Of a stretch of 64,000 bases of DNA, positions 23,555-31,783 are shown in pieces. The notes beneath the pieces were generated by a model that worked only from the letters and a program-made list of their open reading frames with translations, ran no database searches and was not told the origin of the DNA. Made by a program: the position numbers and the translations under genes. The DNA comes from Nitrospiria bacterium (GTDB lineage: Bacteria > Nitrospirota > UBA9217): positions 1-64,000 of the forward strand of contig CAKKPG010000003.1 of the NCBI GenBank assembly GCA_919901555.1. Reading direction: 5' to 3'. Each line of letters begins with the position of its first letter. Position 1 is the stretch's first letter.

Positions 23555-24549
23555 AGGCTCAAGTCCAGGGCGGTAAAGACATTCTCTATCCTGTTGATGA
23601 TGGTACTGGTATCGCTCCCGGCAAAGAGCAGCCCCACCAGCCTGTTGCTTGTGTCCACGACTGCCGATCCGCTGTCCCCGCCCTGGCTCATGGCCCCGGC
23701 CATGAGCTGATCGGTGAAGCTGGCAACGCGGCTGCCGCCGTACTGGACGCTGACGGTCACATCCACCTGCTGTATTTCACCAGTTGTCAAAGCGGTAGTG
23801 CGACCGCTCTTTTTGATGTCCATCCCCAGTTCGCCCGGGGCCGTTCCAGCGAGCGTGCCGATCTCGAGGAGCTCCGGTGTCACATCCTGGTCGTTGAGCG
23901 GACGGGCAATGGCGGCATCAACAAGGTTTTCCCCTGCCTGGCTTCTCACGGCCTGCAAACGGGTGCCGCTTCCCAGGAGGCGGGCTATTCCATTCAGGAA
24001 TGCCGCGGACCCTCCCGCGATGGAACAGCCACTGGGAAGATCGGTAAATGAGATCGGCACAAATTCCGCGAGATTCGCGATATGGTCATCGGGGTACGTG
24101 CCTCCGTCATAGGGGCCGGGCTGCAGGATGGGGTCCCCCGGGTGTCCGTCGTTGCTGTTGGCAAGCACGTGGTTGTTCGAGAGGATGTGGATCTGGCCGT
24201 TTTTCTTGACCAGACATCCGAGGGTGCCGGCAGTGATGTCTCGGTGCCCGATGCTCACCCCTCCAGGCGCCGGGCGGTATCTGGTCGTCCGCGACTGCAG
24301 CGCAAAGAAAAGACCGGTCTCTACGATATCCGTCGGTATGTTGTTCATGGCTGCGGGAATAATATCCTCCCTTGATAACTGAGAAAGCGGCAGCTTTTTT
24401 GCCACTGAACAAATGATGGAGAGGGTAGGGGTTCTCTTACCCTTGGTAATCTTATACCCTATCCCTGTGGCAACGATGTTGGACCGCGCATGAAGTTCAA
24501 GACGACGCTCTTTGAGCAAATCCCGTATTGAAGTAATATCGGCACGCAT
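23551..24549 (-). CDS. Trypsin-like serine protease (Nal1/S1-like)
   Basis: A 332-aa protein without an obvious signal peptide. An N-terminal domain of about 75 residues (see the preceding entry) is followed by a chymotrypsin-fold domain with His in HILSNNHVLANSNDG (near residue 125), a candidate Asp in VDAAIARPLND, and the nucleophile Ser in SQGGDSGSAVVD (near residue 290). All three catalytic positions are thus present. Members of this group occur scattered in bacteria with unknown substrates. Coupled to the small secreted protein downstream. Confidence 0.8.
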   Translation of the reverse strand: MRADITSIRDLLKERRLELHARSNIVATGIGYKITKGKRTPTLSIICSVAKKLPLSQLSREDIIPAAMNNIPTDIVETGLFFALQSRTTRYRPAPGGVSIGHRDITAGTLGCLVKKNGQIHILSNNHVLANSNDGHPGDPILQPGPYDGGTYPDDHIANLAEFVPISFTDLPSGCSIAGGSAAFLNGIARLLGSGTRLQAVRSQAGENLVDAAIARPLNDQDVTPELLEIGTLAGTAPGELGMDIKKSGRTTALTTGEIQQVDVTVSVQYGGSRVASFTDQLMAGAMSQGGDSGSAVVDTSNRLVGLLFAGSDTSTIINRIENVFTALDLSL

Positions 24550-25135
24550 AGGCTCCTCCTTGGTGCATCGATTTTTGCCTCCCGGTCCTCTCTATTCACC
24601 GGAAACAGCTTTCCGGTGAAAGCACGACAAACGGAAAATACCGGCGCCTCCCGGGCCGCAGCGGGCCTTGCGAACAGTGATGAAAAAATCTTTTTGCGAG
24701 TTTGTTAATTATAGTATAGGCGAATTTTTTAAGAGCGGCGACAAAATCACCACACCGAAAGTTTTTTGTTTCGCAAACAAAATTCCTCGGGAAAAACCAA
24801 TGCCCTTGGGACGCAGATTTTTGCAGATGAGCGCAAATCATAAACATTGATTGCATTCGGAAGCTATTCGCACCCTCCCCGCAATTGTACTCAGAGGGGT
24901 ACAATTGCGGGATACAGCAAAAAATAGTTCGGCAATTAATTTCTTGGCCTGCCCTGTGTATTTCTGCGTCTTTTGCGGAAGTTACAGGATTTTCGTCAGA
25001 TCGGTTTTTATGCTTGTTTTGGTACAGAAAACGCTTCGTGATTCCTTACGAGTGACGAGGCGTCTCGACCGGGGCACCAAAATTATAAAAGCCCTCACGT
25101 GTTGTGGGCTTTTCCGCTGCGACGTCGCCGGACGC
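24550..25135. other. Intergenic region, AT-rich, no gene recognised
   Basis: Open frames on both strands here have no ribosome sites or recognisable protein patterns. A cgcagatttttgcagatgagcgcaaat fragment (24811-24838) belongs to the CACAGATT repeat family. The plus frame that reaches the rtcR remnant begins here, but its first 95 residues do not resemble a protein family. Confidence 0.5.
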
Positions 25136-25513
25136 TTTTTGAAGGCAAATTTCAGGGATCTCAACGGCGCTGTTACGAGAATGGCGACCTTTGCTTCGGG
25201 CGGCAGGATCACCCTGGACATCGTTCATGATGAAATGAAGAGGCTCTCGTCCGGGTGGCGATCATCAGAAGAAAACGCCTCTGTGTCGGGCGTCCTGGAC
25301 GCCATATTAAGCCAGGATCAAATTGATCAAATTGATCCGTTTGAAAGACCTCAACTCGAACATGTTATAACGGTGTGTAAAAACTCCAGAAGCCTTTCCG
25401 ATGCCGGCAGAAAACTCTTTGCGGTTTCCCGGGAGCGAAAAAAGAACAAGAACGATGCGGACCGTCTCATAAAATATCTGAGCCGGTTTTCGATTGAATG
25501 GCGGGCTCTTTGA
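25136..25513 (+). pseudogene. rtcR: C-terminal remnant of rtcR (sigma54 regulator of RNA repair)
   Basis: From NFRDLNGAVTRMATFASGGR onward the frame matches the C-terminal part of RtcR, the sigma54-dependent activator of the rtcBA RNA-ligase/cyclase operon, including PQLEHVITVCKNSRSLSDAG, RKLFAVSRERKKNKNDADR and a final LIKYLSRFSIEW. The sensory CARF-like domain and almost all of the AAA+ domain (Walker motifs, GAFTGA loop) are missing, so it cannot work as an activator. No rtcA or rtcB lies nearby. Most likely a deletion remnant. Confidence 0.8.
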
Positions 25514-25634
25514 GAAAAAACCGCTGAGTCAAAAATTGGAAGGGATTATTTTACGTACAGCAAGACATGAAGTTAAAAAATATCCTCATGGTCTTCAGCC
25601 TCGTGATGTTTTGTTGAGCGTCCTGCTCGAATAG

Positions 25635-25672
25635 AAAAGGCCTGATTTTAGATGAATAAAATCAGGCCTTTT
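25635..25672. terminator. Rho-independent terminator (bidirectional)
   Basis: AAAAGGCCTGATTTT pairs perfectly with AAATCAGGCCTTTT across a short loop: a 14-bp stem with A and T runs on both sides. It lies 5 bp from the 3' end of tRNA-Asn (minus) and follows the rtcR remnant (plus), so it can stop transcripts from both sides. Confidence 0.9.
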
Positions 25673-25677
25673 AAGTC

Positions 25678-25753
25678 TGGCTCCCGGAGCAGGACTCGAA
25701 CCTGCGACATGGTGGTTAACAGCCACCCGCTCTACCAACTGAGCTATCCGGGA
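25678..25753 (-). tRNA. tRNA-Asn(GTT)
   Basis: A 76-nt cloverleaf with acceptor TCCCGGA/TCCGGGA, D arm TAGCTCAGTTGGTAGAGC, anticodon loop CTGTTAA (anticodon GTT), TPsiC loop GGTTCGAGTCC, and an encoded CCA. It is the last element of the origin-proximal minus-strand block before the terminator. Confidence 0.97.
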
Positions 25754-26004
25754 ATAAATATCACTATGTTGCACCCGCCGGCGGCTCGATTCCGCATCTG
25801 TGCCTGTGGTTGATCCTGTCGCCGGTTGCGGGACTAACGGGTAATATATGGGTATTTACTGGAAAGCTTCCTTGTGACAGGCGGGCAAAATACCATAGAA
25901 AGTCTGTTCTGTCAATCAGTTATTTACCCGGGATCACGGCCCCCGAGGGCTTTCTCCGTTGTTTTTTCCCTGCTGTTCCCCACGCCGAAATCCGCACCCG
26001 GTCC

Positions 26005-26601
26005 CTACCCGCCTTGCTGTCCCTTCTTGAGCTCCATGATCACGAGCTTGGCGATCGCCTTCAGGGTATCGAACACGCCGGTGCCGTCGGTGGCGACGGC
26101 CTCAAAGTCCGGTATTTTTTTGGGGTTCAGGGCTTTTTTCAACTCATCGAGAGGCACCACGTTCGGGAGGTCCCGCTTGTTATACTGGACGATGAAGGGG
26201 ACCGCGTCGAGATTGTATCCCTGCTCCGCCAGGTTGATGCGGAGGTTCTCGATGCTCTCGATGTTCGCTTCCATGCGCTCGATCTGGGAATCGGCAACAA
26301 ACACCACGCCGTCCACACCTTTGAGGATGAGCTTGCGGCTCGCATCGTAGAACACCTGACCGGGCACGGTATAGAGATGAAACCGGGTCTTGAAGCCGCG
26401 GATCTCGCCCAGGGCGAGGGGGAGAAAATCGAAAAAAAGCGTACGCTCCGTCTCCGTTGCCAGCGAAATAAGCTTGCCCTTGCTGTCGGGGTTGGTCTTC
26501 TTGTAGATATACTGGAGGTTCGTCGTTTTCCCGCACAGTCCCGGGCCGTAGTAGACGATCTTGCAGTTTATCTCTCTCGACGAATAATTAATGAAAGACA
26601 T
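26005..26601 (-). CDS. mglA: MglA-like Ras-family GTPase
   Basis: A 198-aa small GTPase. P-loop GPGLCGKTT near residue 19, switch region [17 protein letters not shown], the variant G3 segment [14 protein letters not shown] typical of MglA (instead of DxxGQ), and the base-specificity motif NKRDLPN (residue 142 on). MglA sets cell polarity, controlling motility machinery in myxobacteria. Its GAP-like partner MglB is encoded just upstream (26651), the usual order. Probably co-transcribed with it. Confidence 0.92.
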   Translation of the reverse strand: MSFINYSSREINCKIVYYGPGLCGKTTNLQYIYKKTNPDSKGKLISLATETERTLFFDFLPLALGEIRGFKTRFHLYTVPGQVFYDASRKLILKGVDGVVFVADSQIERMEANIESIENLRINLAEQGYNLDAVPFIVQYNKRDLPNVVPLDELKKALNPKKIPDFEAVATDGTGVFDTLKAIAKLVIMELKKGQQGG

Positions 26602-26650
26602 GGGGCGTTCGTTCCTCTCCTTCTCTGTTCAGGCGCCTGTCATGGCTGGG

Positions 26651-27145
26651 CTAACCGAAGAGCTTGTCGATGTCTTCGTCCGTTATCTCAGCAAAGGGAG
26701 AATCGCCGCCCTTGCCCGCACCTTTTCCCGATTCCACTTTCTGGAGGAGTTGGCTGAATATGCCGCCGAGGAACTCGGCGCTCTTTTTGACCCGCAGCCG
26801 CACGAGCCCGAGGGAAGAGCGTTGATCGAAGATCACGACGAGGATCACGCGCTGGCCGATGATGGAGATGTGGATGTTGTCGCGCTGGCCTTCGTGGAAG
26901 AGTATGGAAAATTCCTTCTCGCCCAGGAGTTTGGCCATGCCGCCGGTCGCCGCGATGTTGCCCGCCGTGAGCGATGCAAGGGAGGTCGTGTCAAGGTTCT
27001 CCGTTTCACCGGTGGCGGCTATGAGCTGGCCGTTCTTGTCCACCAGGAACACGACCTTGGCATTGGCCTGCGCAAGAAGGCGCTGGAGTTCTGCGTCGAT
27101 CTGCTTGAACTCTTCTTCATACATCACTAAATCGGAACCGAGCAT
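26651..27145 (-). CDS. mglB: Roadblock/LC7 protein, MglB-like
   Basis: A 164-aa protein with a Roadblock/LC7 domain (ELQRLLAQANAKVVFLVDKNGQ, LASLTAGNIAATGGMAKLLG, FSILFHEGQRDNIHISII) and a charged C-terminal extension. MglB forms dimers that stimulate GTP hydrolysis by MglA and localise it to one pole. The start is placed at MLGSDLVMYEEEF (27145), with GAGGAG 7 nt upstream; the longer frame reads through the spacer. Followed 49 bp later by mglA. Confidence 0.88.
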   Translation of the reverse strand: MLGSDLVMYEEEFKQIDAELQRLLAQANAKVVFLVDKNGQLIAATGETENLDTTSLASLTAGNIAATGGMAKLLGEKEFSILFHEGQRDNIHISIIGQRVILVVIFDQRSSLGLVRLRVKKSAEFLGGIFSQLLQKVESGKGAGKGGDSPFAEITDEDIDKLFG

Positions 27146-27322
27146 GAGTGTATCTCCTCGTCTGAATCCCGCGGCCCTGTTTGAAACAGGGGCACGAATA
27201 CGGTAATTAAACCACAATAACGTCAAGATTTCAAGGCTTTTTTTAGCAGGAACGTTCAAATAAGACAGCCGGGCGAAAGGGTCCGCCAGGCTGTTATTGT
27301 TCAAGCTGTCTCCCGTTGACGC

Positions 27323-28276
27323 TCAGCTCTTGGACATCTCCTGGAGCTTTTTGAGGCTCTCCCAGTCCTGGTCCACGTACTTCTGGAACCGCTCGAGCAG
27401 GCCCTCGTTGCCGGGAGCGAAGAGGTGTTTGAACCTGCCCTGGGGCTTGAGCCACTCGGTGACCGGCTTCTTTTTGTCCTTGGGGTCGTAGTTGATGGTC
27501 CACTTCCCGCCTTCGACCTCGTACAGAGGCCAGTAGCAGGTATCCACTGCCAGGCGGGAGAGCAGGATGGAATCGTTGGTCTGGGTGCGCCAGCCGCGGT
27601 TGCAGGGGGCCACGATGCCCATATAGGCCGGGCCGTTCGTGGCTAGGGCCTTTTTCACCTTGGTCATGAGGTCTTTCCAGTTGTGCGGCGAGGCCTGGGC
27701 CGCGTAGGCCACGTTGTGGGCGGCCATGATGCGCGTGAGGTCTTTCCTGCGCTGGGTCTTGCCCTGGATCTTGGAGCCTGCGGGTTGCGTTGTCGTGTCC
27801 GCTCCGAAGGGCGTTGCGCTGGAGCGCTGGATGCCGGTGTTCATATAGGCGCCGTTGTCGTAGCAGATGTACAGGAGCTGGTGGCCGCGCTCCATGGCGC
27901 CCGACAAGGCCTGGAACCCGATGTCATAGGTGCCGCCGTCGCCGCCAAAGGCGATGAACTTCATCTCCTTTTTGAGCTTGCCCTGTTTGCGGAGCGACCG
28001 GTACATGGTTTCGATGCCCGAGGCCGTGGCCGCGGCGTTCTCGAAGGCGCTGTGCATCCAGGGCACCCGCCAGGCCGTGTAGGGGAAGAGGCAGGTCGAA
28101 ACCTCGAGGCAGCCCGTGGCGTTCGCGATGACCACCGGCTCGTCGATGGCCAGGAGCACCTGGCGCACGATGGTCGGCGCGCCGCAACCGGAGCACATGC
28201 GGTGGCCGCCCGAGAGCAGGTCCTGCTTGTGCGACAGGGACTTCAGGGTCATGGGTTTTTCCTGGGTCGTGCTCAT
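27323..28276 (-). CDS. porB: Pyruvate:ferredoxin oxidoreductase, beta subunit
   Basis: A 317-aa thiamine-diphosphate-binding subunit. Cys residues of the 4Fe-4S cluster are in HRMCSGCGAPT and ATGCLEVST, with a further Cys late in the chain (VAPCNRGWR). The TPP motif GGDGGTYDIGFQALSGA...DNGAYMNTG is intact. With the alpha, gamma and delta subunits it decarboxylates pyruvate to acetyl-CoA and reduced ferredoxin, or the reverse. Last gene of porCDAB, after a spacer with an AT-rich palindromic repeat. Confidence 0.94.
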   Translation of the reverse strand: MSTTQEKPMTLKSLSHKQDLLSGGHRMCSGCGAPTIVRQVLLAIDEPVVIANATGCLEVSTCLFPYTAWRVPWMHSAFENAAATASGIETMYRSLRKQGKLKKEMKFIAFGGDGGTYDIGFQALSGAMERGHQLLYICYDNGAYMNTGIQRSSATPFGADTTTQPAGSKIQGKTQRRKDLTRIMAAHNVAYAAQASPHNWKDLMTKVKKALATNGPAYMGIVAPCNRGWRTQTNDSILLSRLAVDTCYWPLYEVEGGKWTINYDPKDKKKPVTEWLKPQGRFKHLFAPGNEGLLERFQKYVDQDWESLKKLQEMSKS

Positions 28277-28293
28277 TGAAATCTCCTTATTGT

Positions 28294-28340
28294 AAATTGA
28301 AGATTGAAAATTTTAAATTTGCAATTTCCAATTTTCAATG
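28294..28340. repeat. AT-rich palindromic repeat (TTGAAAATT family)
   Basis: A TAAATTGAAGATTGAAAATTTTAAATTTGCAATTTCCAATTTTCAAT-type tract in the porA-porB spacer. Related tracts occur at 5751-5780, 30423-30465, 30495-30532 and 33740-33786. Confidence 0.55.
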
Positions 28341-28343
28341 CGG

Positions 28344-29531
28344 TCAGTTTCTGACCGTAATGTATTCCTTCGCCATCTTCGCCTTGCCGGTCTTCGCGAC
28401 CTCGATGGTTTCGTCGATCACCTGGTCCACATCGAGAGGCATGAGGTCCCTGCCGCCCAGACCATAGACCTTGTTGAACAGCACCGGGCCGCGATGGGGA
28501 TAAAGGGCCGAAGCGATCTCCATATACATGGGGCCGAAGCCGCCGTAAGAATCGGCCCGGTCCATGACACAGACGGCCTTGGCGTTCTTGAGCGCCGCGC
28601 CCACTTCCTCATAGGGGAAAGGCCGGAACAGCCGGGGCTTGAGAAGCCCGGCCTTGATGCCTTTATCGCGATAGCGGTCCACTTCGTCCTTGATCGTGCC
28701 TGCGGCGGAGTTGAGCGCCACGAGCACAACCTCCGCATCCTCAAGCCGGTAGGTCTCGAAGATATCGTATTTCCGGCCGAAGAGCTTCGCGAACTCCGCA
28801 GACACGTCCTGCACGACCTTCTGCACCTTTGTCATGGCCTCGTGCTGGGCGCGCTTGTGCTCCATGTAGTAGTCCGGCAGCACCAGGGCGCCGATGCTCT
28901 TGGGGTTGTCGATATCGAGGAGCGGATCGACGGCGATATATTCGCCGATGAACTTCTTCACTTCTTCATCGGGGATGAACTGCATGCTTTCGATGGAGTG
29001 GCTGATGATGAAGCCGTCCATGTTCACCGCGATCGGCAGCCGCACGTCAAGGTGCTCCGCGATACGGTAGGCCATGATGGTGTTGTCGTAGGCCTCCTGC
29101 GCGTTCTCGCAGAAGAGCTGGATCCAGCCGCAGTCGCGCATACCCATGCCGTCGGAGTGGTCGCCGTGGATGTTGAGCGGCGCCGAAAGCGCCCGGTTCA
29201 CAAGCGCCATCAGGATCGGCAAACGGTAACCCGAGGCGATGTGCAGCATCTCCCACATGAGGGCGAGGCCCTGGGAGCTCGTGGCCGTGGCCACGCGGCC
29301 GCCCGCGGCAGAGGCGCCGATGGCGGCGCTCATGGCGCTGTGCTCGCTCTCGACGAGAATGACCTCGGTGTCCACCTTGCCGTTGGAAACGAATGAGGTG
29401 AAGGACTGCATGATGCCGGTCGACGGCGTGATGGGATAGGCCGGCATAACATCGGGATTTAACTGGCGGAGCGCCTCGGCAACAGCCGTGTTGCCGTCGA
29501 CCGCCACGGTCTTTGTCGTCGTTACTGCCAT
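28344..29531 (-). CDS. porA: Pyruvate:ferredoxin oxidoreductase, alpha subunit
   Basis: A 395-aa subunit with the POR_N pyrimidine-binding fold: AVAEALRQLNPDVMPAYPITPSTGI near the N-terminus, ESEHSAMSAAIGASAAGGR (the catalytic Glu region) and SSQGLALMWEMLHIASGYRLP. The C-terminal transketolase-like domain includes ALNSAAGTIKDEVDRYRDKGIKAGLLKPRLFRPFP. The ATG at 29531 (MAVTTTKTVAV) lies directly after porD; the longer frame is a shadow of porD. Confidence 0.94.
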   Translation of the reverse strand: MAVTTTKTVAVDGNTAVAEALRQLNPDVMPAYPITPSTGIMQSFTSFVSNGKVDTEVILVESEHSAMSAAIGASAAGGRVATATSSQGLALMWEMLHIASGYRLPILMALVNRALSAPLNIHGDHSDGMGMRDCGWIQLFCENAQEAYDNTIMAYRIAEHLDVRLPIAVNMDGFIISHSIESMQFIPDEEVKKFIGEYIAVDPLLDIDNPKSIGALVLPDYYMEHKRAQHEAMTKVQKVVQDVSAEFAKLFGRKYDIFETYRLEDAEVVLVALNSAAGTIKDEVDRYRDKGIKAGLLKPRLFRPFPYEEVGAALKNAKAVCVMDRADSYGGFGPMYMEIASALYPHRGPVLFNKVYGLGGRDLMPLDVDQVIDETIEVAKTGKAKMAKEYITVRN

Positions 29532-29532
29532 G

Positions 29533-29826
29533 TTATTTGCCCTCCTCTTCCATGACGATGGCCTTGCTGCCCTTTTTGCCCGGGCATTCCATGGCGCAGA
29601 CGCCGCAGCCCTTGCAGTGATCATAATCGAACCCGGTCATTTTTTCGTCCTTCACCATGACCGCTGAATCCGGGCAGTAGATCCAGCAGAACAGGCACTG
29701 GATGCAGTTTTCCTCGATCCAGCGCGGCTTGAGCGAACGCCACGAGCCGGTCTTATATTCATTCGCATTCCCGGCCTTCAGAATGGTGCCGGCATGAGGC
29801 AGCTCTTTCCAGTTCATCTGTTTCAT
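29533..29826 (-). CDS. porD: Pyruvate:ferredoxin oxidoreductase, delta (ferredoxin) subunit
   Basis: A 97-aa protein with two 4Fe-4S motifs: CIQCLFCWIYCP (C-x2-C-x2-C-x3-C) and CKGCGVCAMECP. These relay electrons from the TPP site to ferredoxin. It starts at MKQMNWKELP, overlapping the end of porC by 4 nt, with GGAGG upstream, and ends one base before porA begins. Confidence 0.94.
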   Translation of the reverse strand: MKQMNWKELPHAGTILKAGNANEYKTGSWRSLKPRWIEENCIQCLFCWIYCPDSAVMVKDEKMTGFDYDHCKGCGVCAMECPGKKGSKAIVMEEEGK

Positions 29827-30398
29827 CCTTCTTTTACCTCCTCGTAACCCCTTCTAACAGCTTCGAGGTTCCCGTCGATGATCTTCTGGGAGAACTTCTT
29901 GCCGAAGCTGCCCTTCACGTCCTCGAGCAGCACGTCCATCCCCACGATACCCGTGGCCTTGTTCACGGCGCCGAGCATGGAGGCGTTCGGCATGGGCCGG
30001 CCGATGGTCTCGATGGCGATCTTCGTCGCGTCAACGGTGAATACCTTCTGCGAGGGCTTGGCCTTGAGCTTCGCCCGGATGTCCTTCGGGTCCTTGCCCG
30101 TGTTGATGACGAACACGGCGTCATCGGTCGCCCCCTCGGCGACGTTGATGGCGTCCAGCAGCGACGCGTCCACCACCGCCACCACGCCGGGGTTCAGCAC
30201 GGGGCAGTGCATCCGCAGCTCTTTCTCGCTGATCCGGTTGTAGGCGCGCAGCGGCGCGCCCGCGCGCTCGGGGCCGTACTCCGGGAACGCCTGCACCTTC
30301 CGGCCGCCGGAGAGACAGGCGTCGGCAAGCACCTTGGCCGCGGTCACGGTCCCCTGGCCGCCCCTTCCGTGCCATCGTATTTCTATCATTTCTGCCAT
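29823..30398 (-). CDS. porC: Pyruvate:ferredoxin oxidoreductase, gamma subunit
   Basis: A 191-aa protein with the POR gamma-type fold: MIEIRWHGRGGQGTVTAAKVLADA at the start, FPEYGPERAGAPLRAYNRIS and PMPNASMLGAVNKATGIV, all typical. It is the first gene of the operon porC-porD-porA-porB. The four-gene arrangement is that of the ancestral heterotetrameric enzyme found in anaerobes, rather than the fused single-chain form. Confidence 0.94.
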   Translation of the reverse strand: MAEMIEIRWHGRGGQGTVTAAKVLADACLSGGRKVQAFPEYGPERAGAPLRAYNRISEKELRMHCPVLNPGVVAVVDASLLDAINVAEGATDDAVFVINTGKDPKDIRAKLKAKPSQKVFTVDATKIAIETIGRPMPNASMLGAVNKATGIVGMDVLLEDVKGSFGKKFSQKIIDGNLEAVRRGYEEVKEG

Positions 30399-30422
30399 AA
30401 GAACCTCCCCGCTAATAGCTTA

Positions 30423-30534
30423 TTGAAAAATGAAGATTGGAAATTTTAAATTGAAAATTGTTTGCGCTGTAAACAAAGCGCCGAAGGCGCACCACAAATT
30501 TACAATCTACAATTTCCAATTTTCAATCTGCAAT
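30423..30534. repeat. Two facing TTGAAAATT-family tracts upstream of porC
   Basis: AAATGAAGATTGGAAATTTTAAATTG (30428 on) and TTACAATCTACAATTTCCAATTTTCAATC (30499 on) are inverted relative to each other and could form a long AT-rich hairpin between recR and porC. Confidence 0.5.
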
Positions 30535-30553
30535 GAGTCCCGCAAGGCGGGAC

Positions 30554-31309
30554 TTACATTTCTCTTCGTCCCTCGAGCGCCCGCTGCACCGTGCTCTCGT
30601 CGGCGTACTCGATGTCCCCGCCCACGGGGAGCCCGTAAGCGATGCGGGTCACGCTGATACCCAGCGGTTTTATGAGTTTCGAAAGGTAAAGGGCCGTGGT
30701 TTCGCCTTTGACCGTGGGATTCGTCGCGATGATGACTTCCTTTATCTCGCCGGACCGGAGACGCGCCATGAGGCCGTCGATCTTGAGGTCCTCGGGGCCG
30801 ATGCCGTCCAGCGGCGAGATAGCGCCCAGGAGCGCATGATAGCGGCCGCGGTACGTGGCGCTTTTTTCGAGAATGAGGATATTGCTCGGCTCTTCCACGA
30901 CGCAGATGCGGGACCGGTCCCGCTTCTCGTCCCGGCATATGCCGCAGACGTCCTCTTCGGTGATGTTGCTGCAGACCGAACAGTACCGGCTGTTGTTCTT
31001 CAGGTCCACGATGGCCTGGGCTATCCCTGCGGCCTCTTCCTTCGGCATGCCGAGCACGGCAAAGGCAAGCCGCTCGGCGCTCTTTCTGCCGATGCCGGGG
31101 AGCCGCATGAAGGCTTCCACCATCCGGCCGAGGGCCTTGCCCGATATTTCCGCGACCTGAGCGCCTGCTTTCTGTTTCCTGCCGCGCGCCGGCTCCCGGG
31201 ACGGAGCGTCCTGGTCCCTCACCGCCGGTGGCGCCCCGCTACGGTCCCCGACGTTGTCGGTACAGGCGGGACGGGCTCCGGGCGCAGAGAAAATTTTATC
31301 GTCTTGCAT
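30554..31309 (-). CDS. recR: Recombination protein RecR
   Basis: A 251-aa protein. The RecR core is complete: the helix-hairpin-helix RLPGIGRKSAERLAF, a C4 zinc finger (CSVCSNITEEDVCGIC), the Toprim domain (ICVVEEPSNILILEKS, GRYHALLGAISPLDGIGP) and Walker-like end (NPTVKGETTALYLSKL). RecR loads RecA with RecO at gaps. It carries an N-terminal extension of about 55 Pro/Arg-rich residues beyond the usual start; an ATG just before VEAFMRLPGIG may be the true start, or the extension may be real. Third gene of dnaX-ybaB-recR. Confidence 0.92.
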   Translation of the reverse strand: MQDDKIFSAPGARPACTDNVGDRSGAPPAVRDQDAPSREPARGRKQKAGAQVAEISGKALGRMVEAFMRLPGIGRKSAERLAFAVLGMPKEEAAGIAQAIVDLKNNSRYCSVCSNITEEDVCGICRDEKRDRSRICVVEEPSNILILEKSATYRGRYHALLGAISPLDGIGPEDLKIDGLMARLRSGEIKEVIIATNPTVKGETTALYLSKLIKPLGISVTRIAYGLPVGGDIEYADESTVQRALEGRREM

Positions 31310-31343
31310 CGTTTAACCCGGCGTTCTCGGCAATAGCCTGTGT

Positions 31344-31664
31344 TTACATCAGCCCCGGGGGAAGCCCCATGCCCGCGGTGAGCCGCGCCATCTCTTCCTT
31401 CATGAGCTCCTGAGACTTCCTGAGCGCCTCGTTGATCGCGGCCAAAATGAGGTCCTGGAGCATTTCGATGTCCTTCGGATCAACGACAGAAGGGTCTATC
31501 TTGATGGAGAGCACTTCCTGGCGGCCGTTGGCAACCACCGTCACCATCCCGCCGCCGGCGGACGCCTCTACGGTCTTGCTCCCGGCTTCCTCCTGGAGCT
31601 TTTTTACCCGCTCCTGCATCTGCTGGGCCTGCTTCATCAAATTATTCAATAAGTTTTTAGACAT
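31344..31664 (-). CDS. ybaB: YbaB/EbfC nucleoid-associated protein
   Basis: A 106-aa protein: [20 protein letters not shown] helix, the central [21 protein letters not shown] beta unit and [22 protein letters not shown] helix define the YbaB/EbfC family, dimeric tweezers that bind DNA. The Met-rich, Gly-ending tail (GMGLPPGLM) is typical. It lies between dnaX and recR, the order conserved in most bacteria. Confidence 0.94.
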   Translation of the reverse strand: MSKNLLNNLMKQAQQMQERVKKLQEEAGSKTVEASAGGGMVTVVANGRQEVLSIKIDPSVVDPKDIEMLQDLILAAINEALRKSQELMKEEMARLTAGMGLPPGLM

Positions 31665-31783
31665 AGAGGTAAAGGGATAATATAGTAAAAGAATTTCTGC
31701 GGCATTGCAAGTAAAAATGCGGGTTTTTATGAAGGTATAAAAAAAATAAATGCTGTTCTCCGCCGCCCGGCGCCGTCTGCTCC

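Noticed and set aside
24851-25135. N-terminal 95 residues of the frame that ends in the rtcR remnant
   Set aside because: They do not resemble RtcR or any other family and include repeat-like sequence; I annotate only the homologous part.
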